From: Symsagittifera roscoffensis
Taxonomy: Eukaryota; Xenacoelomorpha; Acoela; Convolutidae
Reading direction: 5' to 3'
Length of the DNA stretch: 64,000 bases
Assembly: GCF_963678635.1 (NCBI RefSeq)
Contig: NC_087068.1
Coordinates: forward strand, 30,320,318-30,384,317
Part shown: piece after piece, positions 41,960 to 55,200 of the stretch
Position numbering within the stretch: position 1 is the first letter of the stretch
Layout: every line of letters begins with the position of its first letter
Position numbers and translations under genes: made by a program
Notes under the pieces: generated by a model
The model's database searches: none
The model's input: only the letters and a program-made list of their open reading frames with translations
Told to the model about the DNA's origin: nothing

Positions 41960-44360
41960 GCGACAAGGTCGACACCTACTTCGAGCATGGTCGGCGCATA
42001 CCTCAAACACGGTCGAAATATACCTCGAGCGCAATCAATAAACACTTCGAGAACGGTCGAGCACGGTCGTAATATACATCGAGAACGGTCGAGCATGGTC
42101 GTAACATACCTCGAGAAGGGTCGAGCACGGTCGTAACATACTTCAAGAACGGTCAAGCACAATCGAAACATACTTCGAACAAGGTCGACACATACTTTGA
42201 GCATGGTCGATGCATATCTCGAGCACGTCCGAAACGTACCTCGAGCGCAATCAATAAACACTTCGAGAACAGTCGAGCACGGTCGTAATATACATCGAGA
42301 ACGGTCGAGCATGGTCGTAACATACCTCGAGAAGGGTCGAGCACGGTCGTAACATACTTCGAGAACGGTCAAGCACAATCGAAACATAACTCGAGCACGG
42401 TCGAAACAAACCTCGAGTCTGGTCGAAAGTTAGTTCGAGCACAGTCGAAAAATAACTCGAGTACGGTCGAAACATACCTCGAGCACGTTCAAAACAAACC
42501 TCGAACAAGGTCGACACATTTTTTAAACATGGTCGATGCATATCTCGAGCACGGCCGAAACGTACCTCGCGCACGGTCAATTCATAACCTGCGCACGGTC
42601 GAAACATACCTCAAGCACTGTCGAAACATAACTCGCGCACGGTCGGAACAAACCTCGAGCATGGTCGAAATATACCTCGAACGCTGTTGACACATAAATC
42701 GAGCACGGTCAAAACATACCTCGCACAAGGCCGGAAATTTGTTCGAGCACAGTCGAAGCATACCTCGAGCACTGTCAAAACATACTTCGAGCACGGTCGA
42801 AACATACCTCGAGCACGGTCGCAACGTAACTCGATCACGGCCGAAGCATATCTGGAACACGGTCATATTATACTTCGAGCACAGTCGAAACATACCTTGA
42901 GCACGGTCCAAACTTATCCTGAGCACGGTCGAAACATAACAGGAGCACGGTCGAAACATACCTCGAGCTTGGTCAAAATATACCTCGAGCACGGTCGACA
43001 CATACCGCAAGCACGGTTGGAACATCTGCGAGCAGGGTTGAAACATATCTCGAGCACGGTCAAAAAAATTTTAGGGCGTAGTCGACGCAAACTTCGAGCA
43101 CGGTCGAACTCTACCTCGCGCAGGGTCGAAAAACAGTTCGAGCACAGTCGAAACATAACTTGAGCACGTTCGAAACATACCTCGAGCACGGTCAAAACAT
43201 ACTTTGAGCAAGGTCGACACATACTTTGAGCATGGTCGATGCATACCTCGAGCACGGCATTCGAAACATACATCGCGCACTGTCTAAACATACATCGAGC
43301 ACTGTCAAAAGATATTTCACGCATGGTCGAAATATACCTCGAGCACAGTCGAAACATAACTCTAGAAGGGTCGAGCACGTTCGAAACATAACTCGAGCAC
43401 GATCGAATTATACCTCGAGCTTGGTCGAAATATAACTCGAACACGGTCGACACATAACTCGAGCACGGTCGAAACATACCTCGCGCTGGGTCGAAAAATA
43501 GTTCGAGCACAGTCTAAACATAACTCGAGCACGTTCGAAACATACCTCGAGCGCGGTCAAAACATACTTCGAGCAAGGTCACAACATAACTCGATGACGG
43601 CCGAAACATTACTGGAACACGGTCAAAATATACTTCGAGCACGGTCGAAACATACCTCGAGCACGTTCAAAACATACCTCGAACAAGGTCGACACATTTT
43701 TTGAACATGGTCGATGCATACCTCGAGCACGGCGGTCGAAACATACCTCGCGCACGGTCGAAACATACCTCGAGCACGGTCGAAACATAACTCGATCACG
43801 GCCGAAACATACCTGGAACATGGTCAAAACATACTTCGAGCACGGTCGAAACATACCTTGAGCTTGGTCGAAATATAACTCGAACACGGTCGACACATAA
43901 CTCGAGCACGGTCGAAATATACCTCGCGCTGGGTCGAAAAATAGTTCGAGCACAGTCTAAACATAACTCGAGGACGTTCGAAACATACCTCGAGCGCGGT
44001 CAAAACATACTTCGAGCAAGGTCGCAACATAACTCGATGACGGCCGAAACATTACTGGATCACGGTCAAAACATACTTCGAGCACGGTCGAAACATACCT
44101 TGAGTACGGTCGAAACATACCTCGAGCACGTTCAAAACATACCTCGAACAAGGTCGACACATTTTTTGAGCATGGTCGATGCATACCTCGAGCACGGCGG
44201 TCGAAACATACCTCGCGCACGGTCGAAACATACCTCGAGCACGGTCGAAACATAACTCGATCACGGCCGAAACATACCTGGAACATAGTCAAAACATACT
44301 TCGAGCACGGTCGAAACATACCTTGAGCACGGTCGAAACATACATCGACCACTGTAAAAA
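41960..44360. repeat. 22-bp minisatellite, about 109 copies
   Basis: The + strand unit is close to cgagcacggtcgaaacat + acct (22 bp), tandem for 2.4 kb with little length drift. The unit contains no stop in any frame on either strand, and 22 is not a multiple of 3, so all six frames translate to a 22-residue periodic peptide (for example M-F-R-P-C-S-R-Y-V-S-T-V on the - strand, S-K-H-T-S-S-T-V-E-T-Y on the +). Many overlapping ORFs of up to 198 codons result and are not genes. Higher-order repetition is visible: 216 bp between 42032 and 42248, and 443 bp between 43591 and 44034. Confidence 0.95.
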
Positions 44361-44499
44361 TTTGAATTGCCCAGATCAAGATATCAATTTTTGTTACTTC
44401 CTTAGTTCGTAGAAAATACCTGAGTCTACCGGAGCCTAAAAAATAACACTACACTAAGGGACGATGTACGATGTTATATGGCAATCAAAGATGTCTATA

Positions 44500-44670
44500 A
44501 AAGTGTTGTCCCCCCCCCCCCCCCCCCCAATAGACCAAATTAAGATCCTCCACCCCAGCGTTGAATTTAAATTAATTTTGATGAGCGCTGCATGTAAAAT
44601 GCTCTATTCTGATTGGCTGAAAATTATAACTCAGAACCAAGTTAACATCCTCCCCCCTAAACCGATTTGA
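44500..44670 (+). mobile_element. MITE family 2-like copy, degenerate
   Basis: A 20-C run, then aagatcctccacccc, then attctgattggctgaaaatt, then aacatcctcccccc parallel the copies at 3948 and 55882 in order. The terminal atctacttaac words are not clear. Confidence 0.4.
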
Positions 44671-44689
44671 CATCATTTTGTAAATGGAA

Positions 44690-44824
44690 CGTCGAGTAAG
44701 ACAAAGCTGTACTCGTCCCTTACTGTTTATAACCATCCTTCATCATCGGCTAAGAATAAACCGTGCAAGTTTATCTCACCAGGTTAAGGTTAACGCTGAT
44801 GATCTGGCTTCATTTGGTTCTTAA
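44690..44824 (+). pseudogene. LINE reverse-transcriptase fragment
   Basis: One frame of 44 codons carries R-R-V-R-Q-S-C-T-R-P-L-L-F, matching the LINE RT block G-V-R-Q-G-C-x-L-S-P-L-L-F, then V-K-V-N-A-D-D-L-A-S-F-G-S, matching the catalytic F/Y-A-D-D block. About 35 residues separate them, fewer than usual, so an internal deletion is likely. It may belong to the LINE at 40107-41890, now split by the minisatellite and a MITE-like insertion. Confidence 0.5.
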
Positions 44825-44829
44825 GCTCT

Positions 44830-46230
44830 AGTTTTAATACCTGATTTTTTAAATCAAGTTCAATTTAAAATCAATTTAAAGTCTAAAAAGGCAAAAGTCG
44901 AAGGCCGTGTTTAGTGAGGTTGGCGGGCGAACTATCAAGAACCTGAGGCTTGCACTTAAAATGAAACATCAGTTCGTTTATTTTTAAAGAGACGGACAGC
45001 ATTGAGTATCCAGTTTCTGAGAATTTGGCAGGCTATCACAAATTCGGCCAGAAAGTCCGTACTATGTAAATATATTAGATACTCTGGTAATGAAAGATTC
45101 CGATCTCGAAATGCTGGAGGCGGTAAAACGCAGGAGCCAAACGGATACCGTCGGCCAGAATAGGAATTTTGAAACAAAGGGCGAAAATCTCACCAATCAA
45201 TCACCAGCTTAATAAACGGTGTGTTTAACCGCATGGCTCGTATGCTTTTTACCGCCTTGTTTACTGCTTCCATTGGGTCAATTGTTGTTTTTCATTGATG
45301 ATCGCAGTCGCGTAAATTAAAATTAAACACGTCTCTCACTGTGTTCTATCGCTACCTGTTTATACCAGCTTCAAAAACCCCTTCAGAATTGCTTTTACGC
45401 TTCCTCCTCAAAAATGTATGCCATTCGATTTTTACGTAAGAGAGTTTGGCAAAATAGTAGCTTAAAGTTTTCGCCAGTTTCTTTTATTGAGACTGCTACA
45501 AGCTTTACCCGTGGGTGTTTTTGCTTAACCCCTCGTATTTCTCGGACCCTAGCGCGAGGTATATGATAGACCGTATCTTCTTTTCCGCTTCCACTCGTCG
45601 GATTGCTGAAGTTTTTCGGTTCGATTTTGATGTGTTCCTCTTAGGCCGATTCAATCTTAATGTTATTATCATGTCAATTTTGCAATATTCTAGCGTTTTT
45701 TTGGAAATCATGTAGAAAATTATAATAGTTTTACTAAAGTTTAATCGATTATTCAAGAAGAAAAACAATTTTGTATAGTATAAAAATTAATCAGGGACTA
45801 ATAAATGGTTCGCGGAGATTGTATGATTTTTACTTTTACACTTTGAATGAATGGTCCCTTCAATATATAAACATTTTTGTTCAAAAAGCTCAGTTTGAGA
45901 TTGTTATGACCATTGTTGATCATGCTGTAATGATGTAATTAAATTCGACAGATGTTGAAAGGGAAATGGCATGTTACAGTCCATTAACCAATTATACCTT
46001 TGATAATTCCTAGCGGTTTTCGAATCAACAGAAAGTCTTTCAGCCCAAATATTATTTTCTGAACTATTTTTACCTTTTTAAGAAACACTTTTTGTTTTCA
46101 TTTCTATAAGAGGTAGTGAGTAGTAGATAAAGTAAGCATAAGGCTTTAAATTATCTTTTCAGGAAACAAAAATTGGGCAAAATTTGATTAAATTTTAATA
46201 ATAGCTCTAACATTTTGTAGTAACTAACTC
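44830..46230. other. 5' flank of gene B; no gene recognised
   Basis: It may contain further decayed LINE sequence at 44940-45240 (frames without clear motifs). Short ORFs at 45505-45768 have no domain. No core promoter can be assigned. Confidence 0.35.
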
Positions 46231-46234
46231 AGTA

Positions 46235-49200
46235 ATGGCACAATCCTTCGTCTTAGTTTTTCTATTTTTGATTGTTGTTGAAAACCTTTTGCCCGCGGAA
46301 TCCTCGAGTTTGCTTGGAACATACTGGACAAACAAGCTTACGGACAGACAGCTATCGCAGTTAATGGACTGTATAAACACCTGCCAGCCTTGGAGACTTC
46401 CCAATTTCGGGTGAAGTATCGAATTTCTATCCCGTGCTAAAATTATTCTTCGAAATAATTCGAAAGAAAATTACATCTTTGAAAAAAATTAAAAATTTAC
46501 AAAATTGAATGAATATTTTCAAGAGCCAAAGAATGAAGCTTTTTCTTGCAACTTTTTTCCAGCACATCGTATCTCGGCAAAGAATTTTTTTTATTCTGCA
46601 TCCGAAATTTGAAATTAAAGAGAAATCTCAACAGTTTCAAAGTTTAGATGCAATATCTAAAAAGTTTTGGTAGCTTTGAAATAAAATTAGTATTTTGGGT
46701 GTTTTTCGAGAGCACAAAATATACCAAAACGTAATATTTGTACAAAAATGCTTTGGACAGAAAACAAAGATTATTTAAAGGCAAAACCCATGTTTTTTGA
46801 GGGATTCTGAATTTTTGCGCTGATGATACTCTGAAATAATGCTCTGATAAAAAAATTTTTCGCTTGCCAAGGTCCAGGTTTGCTTGTCGTGTCGTATCTA
46901 TTATTGATTTTTGATAACTATTAGTATATTGTGCTTAAAGTTTGTTCGAAGCACCCAATAAAAATTACTTGAGTTTTCTTACAACATCCATATGTGATAG
47001 ATCATGGATTTTTTCTCAAAAATTTTGATCAAATGAAATTTTTTAGATTGAATATTTTGGTTATACACTCGGCAATTTTCAAATTTGTCAACATTCTCCA
47101 AAAAAAATTACCAACATCTGTTCCATAAACTTCAGTAATAAACATTGAAAAAATCGATAGATAGTTCACCTCTCTGTTACAATACGAATAGCACAGAAAT
47201 TTTCGGCAAAAATAATCATTGTAAATATATTAAAAATACGAAAAAAAAATAAATAAAAATGTTACCGCTGTTAGAAGTCGATGGAAGGGGGGTTCGATTG
47301 AACAATTATCTGCTAGAACAAATTGAATGGTAAAACATTTGTAGAATTGGATAAAAAAGCTTGTACTATCTTTCATTCATTCTATGGATCAGTCTGAAAC
47401 ACGGGAAAAAACCAGATCCAATTTTTTCCAACACTGAGACAACTTTTTGATTTTTTTTGAGCCAAAAACAGACAAGTATGATTTTAATACTATATCAATC
47501 TTGATCTTCTTCAAGTTTTCTTGAGATTTCTATAATCGGTTGGAAAAAAAAACAATAAATCCCATGTTATAGTTCCCTCTCACTTCGAGTTATGGTTTGA
47601 AGGAAAAAAATGTGATTAAATTGTGATTTTCATTTAGTTTGTCATCCACAAAAACCTGTTAGAGAAAACTCGTCGTAAAAATTTGTATTCTCTTCATTGA
47701 AATTTATTGAAAGTTTATTATGGTGCTTTTCTGGGATCAAAAAGGCAAATCTTTCCGAGTAAATTGTGGCTTGCTTTTTGTATATCATGAGAATGGCAAA
47801 TTTTGGCAAAATTCATTGGGCGAATGGAAAAATCTATTTTTTTTCAGCGTGTTTTTGACAGGTTCATTTAATCTTTTTTGTAAATTAACTAGCTCGGGCT
47901 GATGAGTTTTACCGTATACTTCATTATACTCTCAATGCAATAAAATTTCTTCCTTCATATTTTCAATTCATTTTTTTTCATGTCATAAATTATTTTCTTA
48001 GAAACTAAAAAACGCTAAAAGGAAGACAAAAGCACGTTCAATATCTTTAATACTTTGAAGATATGGTCCGAAACTAAAAAAGGATTTGAAAAAATCAATT
48101 TCTTAATTCGTGGGGAACAACCGATGATGATGCTGCTCTACATAATTTAGGCCAGAAATCATGTTTAGCTTCCCTCTTTCTGGTATAGATTTTTTAAAGC
48201 GCTCAGTTTTACACTTGAAAAATGATCTATGAAAAGCAAATCTTAAAAAAAGGAGCAGTTTTTAAATTTGGCTTTTCACACTTTTCCCATTACAAGGCCA
48301 AACTGTGCACTGGATAGGCGCACAATTTTGTGTCTGTATGTTCCTATATTCCATAGACAAACCTTTAAACATGATCCAAAATGTCAGTGGATTCCACTTA
48401 CAAAACTTCTGTGGATTCCGCGCACCTGTAAATACCTGTAAGGGAAATTTCGTCTGCACATTTGTTGTGCAGCGGATTCCGCAACATTAGAATATAACTA
48501 GTTGTTCTGGATTCCGCAACTGTAAGTGGATTCCAAAAAAATGTAAGTGGAATCCGCAAATGTAAATGAAATCCGCAAAATTTGTGAGCGGAATCCGCAA
48601 ATGTCAGCGGATTCAGCAAATTGTAAGTAGATTCAGAATTTTGTCTATTACTGAACTTGCATATGAAAAATTGAAATTGAAAACTAGAGCTGGAATTCTT
48701 ATCTATAGCAATGCGGAATTTAAAGGCAAGTACTTAACCATTGTCAGCGGAATCCACGAACAAATCTCAAAACATTCGTTAACAAAATCGGTGGATGTCA
48801 GCTTTTAGTATTTTGGAAACACAATACCGAATAAGTTCAATTTTTGCAGTCATTGGGTTGAGAGTGCATGGAAACACAACACTCAGCATATCGCCAATTT
48901 AGGTTTGTTTTTGGGATTGCGTCAATCCCAAATACTGACTTTGGAAACATAACGCGGAATAACGTCCAGATTTGTAGTCATTGGGTTGAGATTGTATGGA
49001 AACACAACACACAGCATATCGCCAATTTAGGTCAGTTTTTGGGATTGCGTCAATCCCAAATACTGATTTTGGAAGCATAACGCCAAATAAACTCGACATT
49101 TGTAGTCATTGGGTTGAGATTGTATGGAAACACAACACACAGCATATTGCCAATTTAGGTCAGTATTTGGGGTTGCGTCAATCCCGAATACTGATTTTGA

Positions 49201-52200
49201 AAACTTAACGCCGAATAAATTAAATATTTGTAGTCCATGATTTGAGAGTGTTTGAAAACACAACGCACAGCGTATCGCCAAATTAGGTCAGTGTTTGGAA
49301 TTGCATCCATATTTGGGATCGAAGTACAGATCGAAGCAGGCCAGTATTTGGGTTCGGTAGGTCAGTATTTGGCATCGAAGTTGAGATCAAAGTTGACGGG
49401 ATTTGACATCGAAGTTGGGTTGACAGGAACTGAGACCAAATGTTTGTAGTTGAAAAACGTTGTAATTGAGATTGATTTTTTCTGTTGACCAGTAACTAAA
49501 AGATACAATTTTGAACAATATACTACACATATACATATACGGAAACGGAATCCACAAACAAAATGCGAATTCCATTTACACGTTGCGGATTCTGCTTACA
49601 GTTGCGGAATCCGCAACAGTTAAATTTAACTATACAAATGTCTTGTTATTTGTTTGTGGATTCCACAAACTGTTCTGGATTACGCAAACACGTTTGCGGA
49701 TTCCGCAAAATCGCCTATTTTTGGAGCGATTTTGAGCGGTACAGTGTTTTAGGTATTGGTTTGTGGACTCCAAAACAGCGAAGAAGATCAAAGAAAAGTA
49801 CAAAAGTTACGGATTCCCCGACACATCTGATTTTGGCCTGTTGCCGAATCCGTTTGCAATGCACAGAATGCACAGTTTGGCCTCATAATGCTCACTTTTT
49901 ATTGTATGTTAAGATATAATTGTTGTTCTTCAAAATGTATCGGAGTTTGGTAGTCACAATTATTTAACCTGGATTGTTTACTTCATGTATTTTTGCGCGG
50001 TTTCTAAAACTCTAGGCTATGAAAGTGCATTTTAAATTTAAAACTCCTTGCACTATCTTGACAGATGTTTTGAAAATTTACGCAATGACTCGTCCTTTCA
50101 AACCGCGTCCAGACAATTCGGTCAAAGACAATTCAGCCGATTTGAAATTCAGACAATGCAGCCATAAGTATGCAGACAATTCAGCCAGAGACGATTCATC
50201 CAATGATAGTGACCGCCGCGGTCGCGCCAACGTGTTGCGAGTTTGCCAAAAAGGGAAGAGGAATCTACACGAAGTTTAGAGCCGGTTATCGCCTTGAAGC
50301 GGCGACGCGCGAATAGCGCGCCCACCGGTGACTTTAAAGCGAGAAATATCTCCAGTTCCGTTTTTTTCTTTCGAATCGAGCGTTTTGTAAATCTTGCTGA
50401 ATTGTCTCAGATTGAATTGTCTGTATACTTTTGGCTGGATTATCTGAATTACAAATTGGCTGAATTCTCTTCGGCCGAATTGTCTGTGCGCCCTTTCAAG
50501 CATGGCGACAAAAAGTAATTTAATTTATTATTCGGGAAATTTTAACATCTTGTAAAAAACAAAAAAAAGTTTCTTCTGAATCATTTCTTACGCTTAATTT
50601 GCCTTCATTGATGCAATGCTGAAAAAGAATCTCTAACCTGATTTTACAGGATAAGAATTTGTCTCGGATTACAAATTTTTTTCAATGCCTTGTGCAAAAA
50701 GTCATTTCGTTTCAGTGTATGCAACAATACTGCTAGTATCAGGACAAAGCCCCAAATGTTCCGACTGCGATATAATTGGTCTCAAATAATTTTGGTATTT
50801 TAAGCTTTGGCAAAATTATGAAATTTAGACTGACCATATAGGAAAATTAAGAGTTCGAATTTTAGTTGTGTATGAAAGTAACAAGACTAACTAGCTGCCT
50901 CAATTCAATTTGTAGTGCGGGATGATTCGCCACGCTTGTAAATTAAAAAACGAGCACTTTGGGCAGAATTGTGGCAGGTTATTAAGTGGTGTGCACACAT
51001 GATGGACCCAAGCAGATCAAAAGATCGATCCAACGAGGGACCAGAATTTTTAAGAATTGGTTTAAATAAAAACCAGCCCGAGTATAAATATTCCTCAATT
51101 TCTTCGAATGTCAGAACAATAAGTCTGTTCTGCTTAAAATGTCATTGCGCAAAATGAACACTTGATAAAACCTGATGAAAACTGTAGCAATATGAGATCA
51201 AAAAACAATCCAGCGCAACCACGCATAACAACAGAATTGCAATCTTTCGTTGCTTCAGGTAAAAATAACGGCATTCATATCCCAAGAAACAGTGAAATGA
51301 GACAAAAGAGGTTCAATGAATCAAACTTCGTTATAATCAAAAAAATGAGCGAATAATTTGAGTCATATAAAGTAACTCTACCCTCCTAGGTTATCATACA
51401 AAAACGTTTATCCTACAATTTCACGCACGGAGTGCTTGGAAAAACTTTCTGTCATACAATTTCCATATATGGAAATTGTTTGATAAGAATTTTTTACCTT
51501 GCTGCAAAAAAATTGAAATTTTAGTGAAATTTATTTTTCTCAATTATTGTTGCAAAATCATTTTTATGAAACCTTAAGTTTTTTTCGGAGAAAAAAAAGC
51601 CTGCAAAAATTTGATAATTTTGTCTTTGAGGTAGTCCAGGCTGCATTTTTCCAGGCTAAACTTTCTTCAAAATTGAATAAGTTTTTTTGTGCAAATTCAA
51701 ACTTGAAATTTCTAATGTTTGAATTGTAAGATATACATCAGTTTGTTAAACAAATCATGCCACAATTTTTGTCAAATGGATTTTTTGACAAAAACTTTCT
51801 AGGCAAATACAAAAGTTTGACCGTTGAATTATAATTCTGATTGAACTATGAGTTATTATCTCACAGAGTACCACACAATTGCGAGTATTTGTGAGATTTC
51901 TTTCCTCAACCATTTGAGTTTCTTGTCGTAGAAAAACCTTGGTTTTTTAGGTTTTTGGGCAAAACAGAAAGAAAAAAATTGGAAACTTGAAGAAAAATGA
52001 TTTTTTTTTTCATTTGAAGAGAAATACTTCTCATATGACTTTGAGCAAATATATGAACAAATACTTGTCGTAAGGTTTTCTGTTAAATTTTATGAAATTG
52101 TACAAAAATGTATGATAAACATTTTTCATTTAAGGTAATTGAATGACAAACATTTTTAATCAGCCCGGGTTCTCTTCGAAAATTTTGGATGATCATAATC

Positions 52201-55200
52201 AGAAACTTGAACTTCTTTTCCGAGTTTACAACTGAATGACAAATGACAAAACTCAGACTCTTTTTCCGTTTATTTTGAAATCACAATTGATTTTGTTTTC
52301 GCATACTTAGCAGCTAGTTTTTGCATGTATTGAAGCAGCAGAAATGAAAAAAAAAAATCGAGTGAACTTTTCAAAGCATTGGCAACTTGTTGTGCTTCGG
52401 CCTTGTTTCTTGTATTTTCGTTATCTGATACCCTTAGCCTTGATGTTGTTTGACTTAAGAGCTGTTTGCTTTTTTCTAGTTCACATTTCTTTCATAGTTT
52501 TGGTTAATTTAGTTTTTTGAGTTGTTGAACTGGTAATCATTCACAAAAATCAGGAAAAAAAAATATTTTGCAACACATATTTTATTTGAAGTTCAGCGCT
52601 GCTCCATAATTAAATGTGCTTCGCAAATCTTCGGCACAATTCGAACTATCATACTTTGCTTGTGAGACTAAACAAAAAATAAAAAAAATAAGCTGAGTTT
52701 TCACAGACAATTCAAATGTCCAAGTGTAGTCCTGTTGTAACCTAAAATTTACTCATGTGAAAAGCGATGCCCAGGACAAGCACTTATAAGCAAAAGTTAC
52801 CTTACACATGAGATTGGGTTTTTTTAAAGTTACTTTGCCTCTTGTCATTAGGTGAAGCACCCAAAAATATGAGATTTTTGCCAGGTTTTGGGTTTAAGGA
52901 CAGCATGTGGACTTCTTTTGTTTGCTCAACAGTAATTTTTGGCGCGTAAAATATTGCCATTTTACAACCAGCAAGACTGTTCGCATCAAAGCGAAACCCT
53001 GATTTTCTGATGACAGCCTTTAAAAGTTTATGAAAAAATGGTTCTTTGTTCAAAAGTGATGAAAAAACACGATAAATTTGATGAACAAAAACAATTTAGA
53101 TTTTTAAGTGAAAAACCATAGTATGTTAAGGTACAAACTGTTTCATTCAGCAAATAGCAAAGTAGTACATAGATGAACAAGCGTGCCTCGTTTCATTTCG
53201 GATCAACTTTTCAGACGGATTGATTCTCCGCTTATCCGTTAATAGCGCAAAATTTTCGCGCGTTTATTGTCCCAATTTCGCCAGGTTGGCAAATTTAAAC
53301 CATACCTTTGTAAAAAAAAGGATCACATGTGAAATATCGCGTGAAGCGGTGTCGCGTTTAGATTTTATCCACAATGGGAAAACCCTGTCGCAGGACCATC
53401 ATCGAGTACTAAACGGACAACAGCGGACAGCATGGCCGAAGGTGTAACCGACGGTCTGCCTATTTGGCTGATAAGCCATCGCTGAAAGAAGGACACGAGC
53501 CAAACGCTCGGCAAAGACGGCGACACGGGCACCGGACGACGATACGGAATTACGGAATCGAGCAGCGATTCAGAGGACACGGCGGACGACACACAGACGC
53601 CAACGGCAACGGAAGTGAACCGGATGCGAGAACGGCAACGCAAAGGGACCTATATGAGAACGAGGACCGAGGCGAAAGGACTCCGGAAGTGAGCGAAAAC
53701 GACAAGACGCCACCACGCAGATCGACGCGAGCACGGAAAGCCGTCACGAAACTGGGCGGGGTTATGATCCGACGGGTTCAAGAAAAAGAGGGATCCAAAT
53801 AGAAGAGGAAACTAAAAAAAGGGAGCTAAGAAGTCTTAAAAACTCAGAAGTAAAAGTGCTAGAAACAATGCTAAAACTGACAACGATATATATATATATA
53901 TATACATACAGCGACTTGTAGTTGCAACATTCGATTTCAATAAAACTTAAACAGAAAATTTAATTTTCGTGGGTGAACCTATGTCATAGGGGCAAACTTA
54001 ATACAGTTTATATTTATGAAAGTTTTGGTTAATACCTTGAATGTCTGACCACCGGCCTCTTTGCTAATCACTGTTGTTCTACATATGGACACGCCTAAAA
54101 CAATGAGTGCAGTTTGCCTTACATTTCGATATTATACAGTTGATCTTTAACACAATTTACCTCCTAACTTTCTACACTTTTTCTTACTTCAACAAAGTTG
54201 AGCACACGATAACAACTCTTTTTAAAAACGAATAAAAAATCTGCCAATAAAGCTTGTTAGAAAAACGAGCACAGACATTCCGTCACTTTCTCAAAAATTT
54301 TCTTATCAATCCTATTTTCAAACGAAGTGAGGAATATACATATTCGAGGTTCTTTTTTCAGACCAATTTTCCAGATATTTTTTTTCACTCCTTGGAATCG
54401 ATTCCTGTGCCCAGCCGGAAGCTCACATCTCTATTTTAATCTAGTACGAGTGTTTATTCGCGGCGATTTGTTTTCGCACTAACAAGTCGACCCTAATTTA
54501 ATTGAGGCCAGCAATTCGGTCTAACAACTCCATACACAACTCATCGCTTTCAGTCTAAACTCACATTTTTGTCAACATATGCTCAATTGTTCAGTTTTTT
54601 GTTTCAGTGATGTCAAAGTTAGTATCAAATAAATTGGCGCAAATTAGGTAGGTTAATTACATTTGAGAAACGTTTTAAAATGACCAATCGGCGAGTTTTA
54701 AGTTTTATTAAGCAAATATAGGAATTAACTCAATCAAGATGCGCCTATCGATCATTTCAAAAGTTATTCTCAAAGGTAATTTTCCTGCCTCATATGTGCC
54801 AGTTTATTCGATACCTAACTTGACATCACTGAAGCAAAAAATTGACCACTTTTGAGGCACTTTATTTATGCCGGGAACCCTGTTAGTTTCTTGAGACTCC
54901 TCTATGACACTTGTACATTTCACCCACAACTAGCAGTTTTTTAGCAGTTAACTCTTCCCGCTTGAAGCTCTTTTTTAGAATTTGACATGTTACGGTGATG
55001 GATTTTGATTTAGATTGATTTATCAAAAATAATTGCTGCTAGGTAAATGCTGTTTTAGACTTTTCGTTTTTCTGATAAATGAGATTTTTTTTCTCAATGG
55101 ATGTATAATAAAGAAAAAATAAATTATTAACATCAGGGTAAGAGTAAACAGAATATCAGCAAGTAGCTTGAAACAAGTTGGGTTTGGTTCGTTGAAGAGT

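Noticed and set aside
41960-44360. CRISPR-like array
   Set aside because: There are no unique spacers between repeats; units abut directly. The context is eukaryotic.
41923-44379. Many overlapping ORFs up to 198 codons on both strands
   Set aside because: They are read-throughs of the 22-bp minisatellite, whose unit has no stop in any frame. They occur in every frame with the same peptide period.
48868-49208. Two similar 70-codon ORFs
   Set aside because: They are the same frame through successive 128-bp tandem units.
36230-54930. Complete segmental duplication covering 36-37.5 kb and 50.7-54.9 kb
   Set aside because: The shared blocks are real but their order differs, so they are kept as dispersed repeats rather than one duplication.
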